Source of the DNA: Treponema sp.
GTDB lineage: Bacteria; Spirochaetota; Spirochaetia; Treponematales; Breznakiellaceae
Direction of reading: 5' to 3'
NCBI GenBank assembly: GCA_009778545.1
Contig: WRJO01000004.1
Coordinates: 1 to 43,479 of the forward strand
Length of the DNA stretch: 43,479 nt
Shown: positions 24,401 to 34,300 of the stretch, one piece after another
Numbering within the stretch: the stretch's first letter is position 1
Layout: each line of letters opens with the position of its first letter
Made by a program: the position numbers and the translations under genes
The notes under the pieces: model-generated
What the model saw: the letters and a program-made list of their open reading frames with translations, nothing else
The model's database searches: none
What the model was told of the DNA's origin: nothing

Positions 24401-25314
24401 GGAAGGTTGAAAATAAACTGGGCGCTGTGCGGCCCAAGGTCGTTCAGGCTGTCTCCATGGGCGTGGCGGTCGGCAAAAGCCTCCCAGGGAAGCTCCGCTT
24501 CCGACGGGGGCTGGCTGTAGGGGAATATTTTTACCCCGTCCGAATTGACCGGCGCGTCTCCGTCGGCATCGCTGTAAATCTGCCAAAAGCGAATCTGCGG
24601 GGGGAAAAACCGCTGTATTTCGCCTGTTTCGGGATCTATCTCTTCGGCGCTTCTCTTGTTGATCCCCTCGTTGTCGGTGATAATGCCCGCCATCAGCGTG
24701 CTAACTTCCGCCCTGCGCGGATAGAACGGATAGTCGCCGCCCCTGTATTCGTAATTCAGCAGCGTGCTGCCCAGTTCCCCCCGGCTGATCCCCACGTTGA
24801 TCGGCGGAAGGGCCAGGCTGATAAGCGGCGGATCGTTCTTGATGAAGAAGGCGATTTCGTCGGTTTCCGTCCACTTTCCCACCGAATCGGTAACCTTGAG
24901 CCGGATTTTAAAATCGCCGTCGCCAAAGTCGCAGGTGTTAATGTCCAGGTACCATGTCCAGTCGGGCAGCAGCGTTACCGTGTAGTACTCGTAGTAGGGA
25001 TTGGGTATAAGAGTATGTAACCCGGTTTCCTCGTCAAAGATGGAGAGGTATTCGTCGTGGCTGGTTACTTTTAGTTCCACCTTGTCCAGCTTGTAGTCGT
25101 CGTGGGCGGTTCCATGGAACCTCCGTTCGCCGCGTATATGCTCCCCCGCCCCCGGACTTATAAGCGTTACCGTGGGATCGTAGAGGTCTACAACGCCGCC
25201 AAGGCCGGCCTTAAACGGCTGCTCGCAGGCGAGCATCGCCAGCAGCAGCGAACCAAGGCACAGCATACGGATAATTTTCTTACTTGCAATCATGGTTTTA
25301 ACCCTCTTATTCAT
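12499..25314 (-). CDS. Giant Ig-like repeat surface lipoprotein (4,271 aa)
   Basis: One uninterrupted frame of 4,271 codons. Positions 1-30 are a lipoprotein signal (basic start, LCLGSLLLAMLAC, Cys30); the lipobox is loose, as in spirochaetes. From about 40 to 3,600 follow many Ig-like/cadherin-like modules marked by linkers such as NDPPLISL, DNTPPVVTIDTP and DDSPPAIGFVS and strand ends like DGLYRINLRAKD. A TIG-like segment begins at VPYITGFRRYG (about 3,630). From about 3,950 to the end, repeated strands (GLVVAYYDTANNTLRLAYSN, NIHLAFYNSIHNTIVYAVG, PWIVYGDNF) suggest a beta-propeller-like head. No catalytic motif is recognised. GGGAGGG lies right after the upstream giant gene's stop, 7 nt before the ATG. 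The protein is probably exported by Sec and anchored to the outer membrane. Adhesion or polymer binding is a guess. Confidence 0.85.
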   Translation of the reverse strand: MNKRVKTMIASKKIIRMLCLGSLLLAMLACEQPFKAGLGGVVDLYDPTVTLISPGAGEHIRGERRFHGTAHDDYKLDKVELKVTSHDEYLSIFDEETGLHTLIPNPYYEYYTVTLLPDWTWYLDINTCDFGDGDFKIRLKVTDSVGKWTETDEIAFFIKNDPPLISLALPPINVGISRGELGSTLLNYEYRGGDYPFYPRRAEVSTLMAGIITDNEGINKRSAEEIDPETGEIQRFFPPQIRFWQIYSDADGDAPVNSDGVKIFPYSQPPSEAELPWEAFADRHAHGDSLNDLGPHSAQFIFNLPNVADRFYAFQIRAQSRDIAATETYFPQSYYEEKWEGMSEAEQLECSLIIVYLSAPEESPTLNLWKLEAIDKAPPEGWNDDLDWYNDYDIDPEGSHRYIDRNISTKNGPFTLRLRARHSRGIASASVYFERDGGYKGRFIWDPADEPPYQGFYSDYVELAQPYIYWGLENPHIQEMTPSTRSFVFTYNDTGNERVTSKAYAALAGRSTVQIYQGPDWLNDKGRINTAALEASSYGDWIDIDDHPGSDGRLDEGHYTLYVTTRSKTSTPIPEPVSYDLYIDRVPPQVTLNGMEGGFVDIPAADDPGFADFDPLNPVYTVNGVVKPTFMIADMRPEDSRLRNATAPYFYREGYANNPEQVFVVVHENDRDIMESYIARMADPADREVTWLPISNSTVPGAMSLPDPDNPARNIIVRDGPIFNSACLFKVSPIYFTQDAQGNIIPDDWEKDRILPDGERYLLYAFARDNAFNVGHNSFPLKVDYESDKPKIDFGLSIEDRITEPNYGDPNTFETWPGMNRFRPGASIRVLRLSDDDGLDLGDSRTTDAGNSSVAVTMVGSYVDDDRKIIAYDDDAHIISLTQEEIKNAFAPQPTTTENGVVYRNAVKERRGGTISQTVLLDSLKKRPAYNFLFGAPDTESVSPIPPNSAKNNFHSLPDGLYKITVSVSDYTDPRIKLIMPDRAAHASAATTTKSFWIAVDSSPPAAESAGLFADKNRGTPINSIYISASTNVYLHGTVSDENGPIKVVDMQVFEGRDNITDEVTFEVSEGDLRRKPENQKIWEYNFIATINMQGRSGEFDYRLTFEDRFGVQSSLSARYSVDEEPPTVALTKMIDTFERRFNDVVLAGPRLSASSDNLNRGRLANKVISFTISATDNFKVDGIRWWLLPANAGSYGAVAAAQMGTSPSLYSALGGGMVTEYDAFPAGLPGYDEKDTVHIIPGALYGTGGYTNGASGGGAYGEVDMEKRSFTIFIDTEDLPNPDGEYRLFVIAVDSAGNISDASLQQEIFLLQEEDKPYFSNVSPGGGMVVGQTGLILQGAVLEDNGFDLSMDTLRIWLAHNHPNPALINIYDVENDPEFTLAGPDRNGIIVKAANGITVAGTSLNLNIPLVKSVDSERGLFTDAEFGGDGVKYIVIEATDAAINKYTPDGEKDTASRVSRRKLIHFVYDDTSPEIELLTPVNGSTYGRSARREFVIRGIFKDANLVKSGNIYKINWQLEGGQAVPLDVEIDPSLSSAAFNPENPGNISREFATTDINGHAVTGVYFTIPATDVYNMLHFEAISPGSHTLSFSVTDSSGKTGSDSVTFIKDMDPPSFSFTNIGEARLADLAPTLTFNRWWANNLTGQEYQDRNEDKYDAIHEYENRPNARSVVIYYDTGGMPVLAGTFEDGISDIDTESFEYQIDNEPVLRTAATFDGSGRNYRWTIDLAKADAAGNPTINPLDDGMHTIRFRIADTPGNWLDSEPEDVFDFRDMYVFLIDSKRPVVEIQAYNADDRMNTAKDIEIGDNDPPAVFGKTGSFTNYVFTVRGTATDANLREVRLWIRERATGKDVLNPPVRVLESDSYNHITFLPKPPEPLDPPATSGPPEYIEMSWQYSLSIEDYIGLTPGSVYDLFVTAADYTPGNESDEAVWSFIKDDSPPAIGFVSSLAPVNQDDLDPLNNLKPTDPYYNRFFSDSLRIQGSVTDTASGISRLESSVWQWDYMTGKWAEAQGWGLLTEWQEDSPGTGRTAVTDLKGNTSASVQWTKDLTHNVPYVGENGNWHIELIDTGIAYDAADVVNISGGNWQINGNTAINGGAAVPVKERADGLYRINLRAKDSSIISNGTELWDATGNGNPVYSDYVYFYYDRNNPAVSFDVDQFISSANSGGELVFPVTITDQNRFRTIQAELTLPGNVVREFTITADPVYPKEVDKEREVRFTVPNGVEDGLCRVKVTVFDMAGRWGEATRSFTLDNTPPVVTIDTPRRNDIRDPGYEWGGEKIDGGQDNQIRGSAADRSETHSESGIASMWYHIGFVNGTDWPNQAAIEAVVKTQFGGDFDAAADYVATGNADVKGNSWFRLGGVAPRGFVVNPNIHDWVMDIPDIFPGTENTTKEIVGGLKQYSRAIEVKGRDYNGSSTHKMVRPVPRDISGEDGIVSMPLYIRVTDRAGNVSYEWRDIWFYPDGDIPVTTINGLPEILDPDKPDDPVADVTMGGTVSVDGNATNVQSVNSVIFRVRVDKKVSAGGNYVSYAMYDPDDEDNIIELEGNDGSLLTGDSLEAGRSEWEVLVKGGVSTKGWYYANRESAAGNPSLPWNFNFNSLGEITNLIKTEGFYSGTGLPAGNPEDNNMIRVYLEVFAFSGKGQALRSSFAGSDRIADIDRLPEPTPKPYIRIFYIKNTTPEIKGREAGSFASGSPAVTEWQEYRGQGSTDLRSGRFAVRALLDAAEGRTLRAVFIRLGEEGGGWQPAWNIGDDATGNKTMPGLNIIPVDENGDAISPNNYNIPNRWYRLTMSFDSRATDAVTGFNQVKGGAWSEYGGKYPIEIRIQDDATPWSEAIQGFEIDIDNFAPAADPLRRTNPRAAGTNQDFMGRVFDFSDNLLNPGMGSANAPRDISHVYVWLTKRVGTAQVDSHFIKMMPKDGDTEKQKLISEGVLRTGILSNRNVEVAYDPVTDNAVSVKWPMKDDKEDKGTPSDIRYPAEIDTSPADTFNENGWVLKISGSTAIPGSVPRMSWIPNPRSWDITWMFQLDTEKLPDGLLTLHYIVEDTAGNASHHTQVITVGNSSPEIDRITLYTDNNGIGAVYETHDTMDIASTEYYIPEYRSIMTTNLTGTEAGFEKIMKNFGYLNSGFISKNSFIGFKVETMFGNNALNYSLQYVKRQQLTLTAEKLQAMVDNRTPSHADYGKYSNLYTIASLGDYTNPARWRSLGAHKAETPIGTHFVLALDAVPAGFEDSSAIVWQYELVGGLKKATPAGGLPKDDGFNPPVLPNNANPPIGEPGHGFNFQGADFDVVDTDKINEFFGSLPDNEDNDPCDTAFFLITVWDSLVENQGMEAQLHDAVVVGMNVYLTDPVPPTIRLYDLNPYTENAVTGNNVGDSRETDSDGNPIPNLDITIRNAANPRGIGDNILRGGLFNANTERDPVSSGHIEPRDSAHAASDLEPKDTALYPRVKNPGTGQYYNIWADGYVEGDSWKNKVKDNSGVEVEVARDMVSGKVILRGQAYDNQLIREIRIHIGASENTDLYHPVDGQGMAVLRIDTSDPLTNPNFRKLQPVNGAQAWAVEEMHWKDGHTVEWAYVWDTEKLPAGGAPAGNIGIWVAAIDENGNGKAGLASTKVERTQEVEAQDKFKTTAAVDIVPYITGFRRYGNNNPSFTVNWSSSSQQPRYATRRSRQGWYSFFRGETNIAAFGYNLKGPGATAMNIQTGGSASYNLTTTGTGVPTQTVNRIVFAVPNNTSSVSGKIRLETSVTVNGSEEALNHRTNADQSWNREGGSFTPGSQLWTNKPYAHIWRSMESSNASDTPVTYFGNKSEEAGSHELSSPSMALEYTGGNSGRLTGVWSVYRLKDVYYGRNSHAVRNPETPAKGSGDEQIPNHQVGRGFYSNTHQQYSGKPIIPPDAPYVGPDVSFYNGSRANGTIVCSWEAQGGRLLLRNGTDFNAPFISYDERSSHYLPISTTGNSGNNTVANDRWQNSRALATGTTSADSHGIAYNAVNGRLYYARGSVVTGSGSQSITASVNIDGSGATSGIVNNSICGTISASSNAGLFCAIDYDSTGLVVAYYDTANNTLRLAYSNSVTPNSTGSNWTRRYVLPANHALRQGSGRYVSMKVDKENNIHLAFYNSIHNTIVYAVGTRTGNFTAYAVDTVVSGGVWTDISVDNEGNPWIVYGDNFRIGSYDGARIAYRTNSNTASGGIRFIGTLADEITGHDITGWEAVSVPSDYVVNNDRLNIEAWPPTVRGGTLGSAPGWHAAIGYGSDMFRLAYFYRPTWKDY

Positions 25315-25327
25315 CGCCGTACCCTCC

Positions 25328-28300
25328 CTACTTCACATAATACGCGATTCGGAAATAATCCGAGGATAGATAGCCCACCGCCCCGTTCCAGAATTTGTTG
25401 TTATTGCCTGTAGTGGGACTGGAATTCCGCGCCGGGAAACACTCCATGCCGGTACGCCCGTTCTCCACAGAATAATCCGTGGGAACGTGCATGGTTTCCC
25501 AGCCGGTTATCGACGTACCGAACATGTCGTTAAGGTTTTTGGTATAGTCGGTAGTGTTGCGGTACGCCACCTTTACCCCGTCCTTTGAGTTTGCGTAACC
25601 CTCGTCGTGGTACGATATCCAGGGGTTGCCGTTTTCGTCCAGCGAGAGCGTACACCAGCGTCCTACTGCGCCCACATTGTCTACCACCTGCACGGTTACA
25701 TTGGTAAAGGTTGAGTTGGCGGCGGTATTGTTTGGGGTAATAATGCCGGTGATGTAGACCAGCTTTTTGGTAATTTCGTTCATCGCCGCTATGTGGATGC
25801 GGTTAAATGTGTCCGGATTGGTGGCGGCTGTGCCTCTCATATCAATCTTAATACTGACATACGCGCCGGTTCCAAAATGATTCTGGTTGGTCGTCGGGAT
25901 GACGTTATCTATGACGCGCCAGTTGTTGTTGCTGGCGTTGGAAGCGTTGGCAGTGGTGGGCGCAACATTGTTGCTGATCGCCATTTTTAGCTTTGAGTTG
26001 GTCGCATCGTAGTACACGATAACGGGATAGCCCTGACTGGTAACAGCAATAGCGTTGTGATAGCCGGTGTCGGGCAGCCCGGGTTTCGGACGATTGTTAC
26101 CGGTATTTTTGCGGCCGTCATGGTCATAGATACGGTCAAGGTTTGCGGTATGGGTTATGCGGAAAGCATCGCCGCCGTCCAGGGTAGCGTCTACGTTCCC
26201 GGTGTCATATCCAAACTGCGTGCCAGGAGTGATTTTACCATTATCATCATAATTGGGAAGGCGTTCCCAAAATGTACCATTCATCATCTGAAAATTACCC
26301 CAGGGAGGATGCCAGACTAGATGTAGGCCATTTCTGGTAGCCGGCCTTGAAACACGTGTCATTGTTCCCGGCATTGGCGCGCGCAATTCAAATTTTTCAT
26401 TTGCGGGAACTTGAGCTATAGCTGGCGTTTGTGGCTGCGGCCCTAAAGTATAGATCAACTGGTCCCGTGTAACGGTGAATGTGGTATTGATATTACTGTT
26501 ACTATTTCCAACATGTGTTTCCCGCAAAGCGTCAAATTTAAATTGGTCATGATCGATTACGTCAGTCCACACCATGCTTAGTTTATAATCCCGGGCCTCT
26601 GTAGCGTTTCTGCCGTTTCCCTCTGTGAGCGGGCCGTCTTCATCGTCAAAGCCGCCGTCCAGGTTTACCCATGCCCAGGGGGCTGCGGTAAATCTGTTTA
26701 TAATTCCGGGGTCTTGCCTCCTGTTATGCCGGTACTTTATCGAGCCGTCTTTGCCATCGTAGTAGCTAACATGAATGTGTTCTGCGCCGGAACCAGGCGT
26801 ATAAACGACAATGTGGGGCCGTGCGAACTGGTTGGTGCTCGCAGGTTCGGTATTCCCCCATTTAAACCGCGTAGAAGAGTTATAGTAGGTTTTTTCCACC
26901 AGGTAATGGCCAGTCGCGCCAGAAGTGCCGACTACGTTGCTCGGGAAGTTTGAAATAGCTTCATTTGGATAGCCACCTACACCGCTTTTAAGATTGGAAA
27001 CGGCGCCGCCCTGTCCCCAGACATACACCCCGCCAAGGTCCCACCATGCCTTGTTTGCCCCCTGCCTGCCAATAAAGCTGGAAACAACCCAAGGATGCGG
27101 GGATCGGTTACTGTTTCCGTTAGTTCCGCTGCCGACGCTAAAGTAAATATCGGACATAATAACCGGGTCTACAAAGGCGGCTACACGGCGGGTAGTATTG
27201 GAGTTGTTGCTGCTGACGGTGGTACCGTTGTTTTCATCATGACTCGACCAGAGCGTGCCGGTTCTGGGATCCATGCTCATGGAGGGGTTTTGAATAAACT
27301 GATTATCGTTGATCTTCCTGAACCGGCCCTGATCCGCGCCGGTATCGCTTGTGGTATTGTTCGACTGCCAGATATGGACACGGGTATAGTCGTCCCAAAG
27401 GTCAGAACCTTCGATGGCTGGCGAACGTTCCGTGTTCCAGGGTTGGATGTAGGGCTGTGTGCCTGACAATGGCCGGTCGGAGCCGTTATTGGCTGCCATA
27501 TAGCTGCCGGCGGTTAGCGTTAGCCTTCCGTCGCCCGTTGTCGCAGCCGCTTGTATGTTTTGGGAAAGAATACGGTAGCGGGCTGCACGGTAGGCATCTG
27601 CCGCGTCTTCATTTGCAGGAATATTGCCGTCAACAATGCCATACGTAACCAGGTTCGCGGCAGTCGCGGCACCGGTCCCCCTGTTTGCAGACTCCGGCAG
27701 CGAAATAGTGGTAGTAATATCGTCCCCGCCAAGGTTAAAGCCCTTTATTAACGGCGCTTCTGCCCTGGCAAAGATGTACCTGCCCTGCAGCGAGCGGGTG
27801 TCGTTGCGGAACTGCGTTTTATTCCGGTGGAATCCGGTAATGTAGGGCCGCAGGTGCATCTCTATGGCGTTGTACTTGTGCATGCCTTCAGGGAAGCCGG
27901 GGTTGTGTATCTCGTAGCTGATGCCGGTATTGGTGTGGGCCTCTTCCCGTGTCGCATTTATCGGGCTGCTTTCCTTTCTTGGCTCGGAAGCAACGGTATT
28001 GGTGTTCATGTTATACGAAAGGGCGCGGACGGTAACATTGCCCACGACGGTGTCTGCCGGAATCGTTTCGGTGTCCCACATATACGCCCATTCCACGCGG
28101 TGGCGGTACAGGTCGATGGTGTCGGTAAAGTACACCTTCCCCGCCGCGCTTGCGGACGGTGTTAAAAGACCGGTTCGCGGCGGCGTGAAATTCGCCGGAT
28201 TGGCCGGCGTTGCCGGATCGTCGGACTGCACCAAGATGTCGAACGTGCTGCCCCCTATTTGCAGGGCGACCCGCTGGACGCGCTGGTCGTCTTCCACATA

Positions 28301-31300
28301 GCCTCGCAGTATCACCTGGCCGCTTACCGTGTCATGGGTAAAGAATCCGGCGGGATTTGCCCAGGGCCGTTCAACAGAAGCAGTTGCTGCGCTTGCCGCC
28401 CCGCCCATCTGTACACTGGAAAGGCTGTGGTGCCATGCGTTGTATGGCGTAACGGTGTAGCCAATACTTCTTGGCTCTATGTGGCCGGGTTTTACAATAC
28501 CGGTGAGGTTTACGTTGGTGTTCCACAGGCCGCCCTTGGTGCGGTTACTGTTGGGGCCCTCGCCTATGAACATCGGCGTGAGCGAACGCTGTACGGTCTG
28601 CGGCCGGTCCTGCCCTTCGGTCATGGGGTTAAGGTCGTACAACTGGGCAAAGGGCCGCGTTATGTCGTTGTTGTTTATCCGCACGCGGATAAGGGCGAAG
28701 TCGCAGAAGAGGTCCTCTTCGGGGCCGTCGGACACTTTAAGTATGAACAGCGAGTGGTGCGGCCTGTTTCCGTCCGCGTCCGCCGCCTGGCCGGGCTGTA
28801 CGGGGTTAATGCCTTCGGCGGGGGGCCATGCGTTGGTTCCGCCAAAGTCGACGATCCTGGTGCCGTAGGCGGCGCCAAACGCGCTGCTTGCGTAGGCAAA
28901 TTCGGCGAACTGTACATCTGGATCAACGGTGCCGCCGCCCGCCGCCGGGTATTCAACGTCGTTAATTTGAAGTGCGGCATTAACATTGTTGTGGGTCCTT
29001 CTAACATAGTCCTCGGTGTTGGCAAAGGCGCTGTAATAGCCGCTGTTCAGTTCCCAGGCAGAACCAACGCCGCTTACCCTGGGTTTCCACGTATTGTCCT
29101 CATCCTGGAACATTCCGTTAACGGCGGCAATAAAGGTATACCCCCGCTGCCAGGGGCCTTCGCCCTCCGCGCCCAAACTGCCCCATGCGATGCTTCCGGG
29201 GTTGTCGATGATGTAGACGCGCCCTGCCATAACCTGCCGCAGGCCGTTGTCCGCCAGTTCATTGCTTACTATACTGGCGAGCTTTGCCGCGCCGGAAACA
29301 TATTCAACGCGGTAATTCCGTTTTTTCTTTGGATCAGGATCCGCCGCGGTCTTTATCCGCATGGCCATCAGGTCGTTGCGGACGTTAAAGTCGATAACGT
29401 GGCCAACGTTCAGCGCGTTGGAATGGATGGGGTTGGTAATGCCGCTCTGGTTGTCGTTCAGTCCGGTCACGCCGAATGAATCGCGTATCCTGTCCAGCGG
29501 CCACTTGGTTGAGGCATTATTGGGAGGATAGGGATAGCCGTTATGAGGAGCGGGATGGCTGACGTTGCCGGTGAAGGCGTTGGGAGTGTCGCCGGTAAAG
29601 ACGCTGTTGCCCCGGATGTCGGTGCCAAGCTGTATCCAGTCGATCAGCGGGGCATTGTTCATGATGACCAGCGGTTCTTCGTAGTATTTGGCGTTGCCCG
29701 CCTTGTCGAACACCACATAGTGCATCGTTACCGGGCCCGATTCCATGCCGAAGCTGTTGATTTCGACGTACCAGATCATCCCCATGCCGCCGTTGGTAAA
29801 GCCCATCGGCAGCCGGTGGCCGTGGTGATCCTGGCGGCCCATCGGATCGTTCCGGTCGATAACGATGGCCCAGCTTCCGCCCGACCCTGCCGCATTGCCG
29901 GATTCAATCCCGCCTGCTATGCCCGGTATCAATATCGGCCGGCCCTGCCTGTCGGCAGCCGGAATTACGCCGTCGGTTATCAATTCGTCTGCCCATTGGA
30001 CATTTGCCGGAACGGCCGGCCATGGCGTAGCCGGCAGCGTAGTAATTCCCGTCACAGATGTCTCGTGCCAGGACAAAAAGTTCCTAGGGCGGACTCCGGC
30101 TACTTCTTCGCCAAGCCGCGAGAACCACAGCACCACCCGCGCAACGCCGGACACGTCTCCGGCATCGCCCGCTTCGCCGCCGATGGGAACGGAAACGCCC
30201 GCAGGCCGCCGGTTTTGGGTATAGGCGGCGGTGGGGGCATATTCGTCGATGGGCAGGAAGGCGGTGCGCGAGGCGGACAGCGGCGTTGGCCGCGAGATGT
30301 CCGAAGCGGTCAGGTACACGGGGAACAGCACCGAAGCTTCCGGCTCTCCGGGGTCGATGCCCATTTTTTCCAATAGTTTTGTCGTGTATACGTCTACGGT
30401 AACCTGCCACAGGTAGTAGCGGTCGGCGGTTCGTTCAATTACTTTCGCCGCGCCGATACTCGCCGTAGAGCCGGTGATTACGCTGTACCGCATATAGGCA
30501 GGATCGGTAGATGTTTTTCCGGTGAATTCCTGATTCGGGATAACATTCAGCGCATCGTTCCACTCCCATATAATATAGGTACTGGCGGAATTCAGGGTTA
30601 TTCCTGTCTTGAGTTGCCCCGGATGCGGCTCGGCGCGTACCGCCATGCCGGCAGTACGGGCTGCAACTCCGGCCTTATCCGTTAAGTAGGTCCCGCCGAC
30701 ATCATAGTAAGCGGAATCCAGCAGGTTGTACGCATTGCCGCTGCCGGAAAGGGCGCGGAAAACGCCGTCGCTATATTCCGTTCTGTTCCAGCGGATCGAT
30801 CCAAGGCCGTTATCGTCTTTTACCGTTATCCGGTACGAGCCGTGCCTTCGCAGGTTGATCTCGTTAACCGAATCCCAGTCTGTTTCCGCAGGGTTAAGCT
30901 TGCGGGCTGCCTGTTCGTTTTCAAAGATAGGCGCGCCCGCCACTACCAGCGCGTTAACGGGGAGCGGCCGGCTTACCAGGCCCCGCACGTCCAAATCCCA
31001 TTTGCCGGTCGCTTCGTCCATCGTAGCGTCTTCGGCGCGCACTTCAATAATAACCTTGCTTGCCCCGCTGCCCACTTTCTTTGAAAGCTCGTCGCGGACG
31101 TTAATATCGGCCCACCAGCTTGCGACGGTATTGCCATCGCCGCCCCTGTTTGCCATGTACCAGCCGCCGCTGTCATCATCGTCGCCGGCAGCAAAGCCTC
31201 CGCCAATTTCTGCTCTGGTTTTTGCAGTCTGGGTTCCCGTACCTGCCGTCCAGTTGGTCTCGTTCCAGTTGGGAATATCGTTCAGCTCATAGGGCTGCCC

Positions 31301-34300
31301 GTGATCAGGCTCATCGTCGTTATCGTTTATTACCCTGAACCAAACGTACCTGATCCGCTCGTTGTCCCGCGCCTGGCCCCTGATGCGGATTGGCCCGTTC
31401 AGCAGGCGTTCGGCATCCGACGCTTCCGAGCTGGGGTTGGTAATGCTTGTTATGACAGGGCGGTCCCCTTCGGGGTAGAGCCAGTACTGCAACTTTGCGG
31501 TGGTAATGTTCCCCGCCGGATCGGCTGCCATTACATGAATCGTAATTAAGCCGATCTCCTCGCCCGGCTCAATCTTCCTGCCGTCATACCGGACATCCGC
31601 ATAATTTGTAGCGCTGGTATTGCCGGTATCAAATCCGCCAATAACGCCGCCCATTTCGCCCCATTGGACGTATTTGTCTTTATCTTTTGAAAGAATCAAA
31701 TTCCTCGTGTTGGGTATTCGGATTTCCCAGCTAAAGGTTCCCTGCCGTACTTCGAGCAGAACTTTGCCTTCGCTGTCCTTAAGTTCGTGGTTCCCGCCGC
31801 CGCCTTCGTTGTACAGCCATTCGGCGGAATTGGGCGCCGGCGCGGGGGCGTTCCAGTTGGCGTTATTCGTCACAAAGAAAGACACCCGGTCGATAAGGTT
31901 GGAATTGTCGCCGGCGTTGCCCCTAAAGTTTACCCTGCCGGTCTGCGCATTACGGAAAATGTTCGGCGGAATTGCCGTATCAGTCGATTGCTGCGGCGGC
32001 TGGAAGTTGCTTAGTTCGGGGTCCCTGTTATCCAGGATAAACTGCCGGGTGTCGCCGCTTATCGCCTCCCTGCCCGCCGCGTCAAACACAAAGAGCTGCA
32101 GGGTATAGGACTTGGGCGGATCGCCTGGAGCCGCGCCAACCAGATCAAGCGGCGTTCCCGTAGCCGTTCCGTCGCCGGTCATGCGGGGCGATACGGTCAA
32201 AGTCCGCTCGGTGTTCCAGGCAAAGCCCGAAAGGGTTCCGTTGGCATCTGTCGTGCCTGCCGGGGCAGTAATCGGGAATCGTCCGACCTTAACATCGCCG
32301 TTTGAGTCCAGCACCTCCGCTTCAACCTTTGCGATGGTATTGGCGTCTTTCAGTTCGAACGTAAATTCTACCCTGCCTAAGTCGTTGTTCTTAAAGTACA
32401 TTCTGTCTGCATCGTTAGGATTAACGGGAGCATAGATAATTTCGGGATAGTCGTTGTCAATAAAGAATATTCTTGACTTATAGCGATCTTCCGTCAGCGG
32501 ATCCCTCGTATCCAGGGGATTGCCGGTTCCTATCGACCAGTCGGTAACGTACAGGTCCAGTTTGTATTGGCCTTCTTCGTACACCCCCATCGCTTTCAGA
32601 TCGTTAAAGGCGATTTCCCAGTTAACCGATGTTTCGGCGTTATCTTTGGAGTAGCCGGATGGAAGCGCGCTGGGCCAATAGTCCCTGCCGACAGGATCAT
32701 CGGGATCGGGCTGTATATCATTCCAGACGGAATTATAGTACCAGGACCACTTGCTTTCCTCATAGTTCCATTTGGCGATGCTGTACCGCACGTCCTGAAC
32801 CTTTGTATGGTCGCTCGCCGTTCCATTCAGGTCAAAGCCCCTAAGTCCGTCTTCGCTTACCTCAAACACCGACGGCGCAGTTGCGGAAAGGTTCGAGTAT
32901 TGAACAGCGGGGGGTTCCGTGTCCAGGTTAAAATTCCAGATAAAGGGGCCGGCCCTGCGGCGGGCCTTATCCCGCGCCACCACGCTGATAAAGTGCCGCC
33001 TGCCATGATTCGGCGGCGAGCCGCGCAACGCCGCTACGTCCGCTTGAAGAACGGTAAATTCCCATTCGTACAGAGGCGCGCTTCCGGTAACGGTCAGCCG
33101 GGGATCGCTGCTCTGGGGGTTATTTACATCCCCGTCGACAACGTATTTGCCGGTGATCGCGTTGTAATCGACGGTAACGGAATAGTTGCTTGCGGAGGCA
33201 ACATGGGCCTGCTCGATGGTAAACGTCAGCTCGGCAAGGTTATGCTCGTAGACATAGCCTTTCAGGCTGAACGCTTCGGTACCTGGGCCAAACGAGCTGA
33301 ACACCCGCTCGGTTTCCGACTCAAGGGCGGTGCCGGGCGGCGTTATCAGGAAATTCTCCACCCTGTTCTGCTGTTCCGGGGCCAGGTTTGCCATTTCGCC
33401 GGGCGTTGCTGTCCAGCCAAAATATGGATCGGCCCTGTCCAGTATGAACTGTATGCCGTATATGTACGACCAGTTCCCTGCCGAGTCGTCTATTCCGATG
33501 TCAATCCTGTTACGGCCGTCAGTAAGGCCGTAGCTGTCGGAAATCTCAATTTTCCATGACGCGGAAGATTCCTTCTGGTCTTTAACGGGATCGGCAATAG
33601 GCATGTCTTCCCAGGGCATAGGATCGAGTCTGCCGGTTGAATTGAAACGGTACAGGAATTTTTTAGGCGTTTCCATCCCCGGCGGATCGGCATTAATATC
33701 GTCCGCTTTCCAGACGTTGGAAAATTCGTCCTGGAACCTTCCCTCGATAAAGGGCAGATTATTGGATATATTGGAAATAACGGTGGGAGAGTCGGTTCTT
33801 TCGTTTTCCCGCTCCAGTTCGGCAATTACCCTTTCGGCGGTAAAGAATGCATACTCGGTCGGCCAGTTTTCGATAACGTCTTTCCAGCTTTGATCCCATG
33901 CAAGCCACTTTGCATCGCCCTTGCCGGAGGGCCAGTCGGAGGGCCATGCCGGGCCTTGGGTCGCCCCCGATCCTGAGCCGTTCGGGAAAGCGCCGGGGAG
34001 AAGGGGAAGAATGTCGCTGCGGCTGATTGCCCGCGATATGTTGTTGGTAACGATGTCCGGCCCCCGCGTGTCCTTGTAGAACATCCACGAAACCTCGGCG
34101 GGTTGGCCGGCCACGTCTACGGCTTTAATGCTGATGCTGTGCGGCCCCTGGGGGGCTGTCTCAAACTGGGCCAGATCGTCCGCCGTTACCGACCAGTAAA
34201 AATCTCCATCTGCCGGGGGATTATCGGGATCGTAGCTGAACAGCGTCCGGGTCATCTGCCCGTAGGTAAAGTACACGAATTTTAGGTTTTCTTCGATTAC

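Noticed and set aside
23314-25020. Long plus-strand ORF of 568 aa opposite the giant gene (also 28259-29479, 36623-37948, 15301-16200)
   Set aside because: These are shadows of the giant minus-strand genes: no ribosome-binding site, no recognisable domain, composition of an antisense frame.
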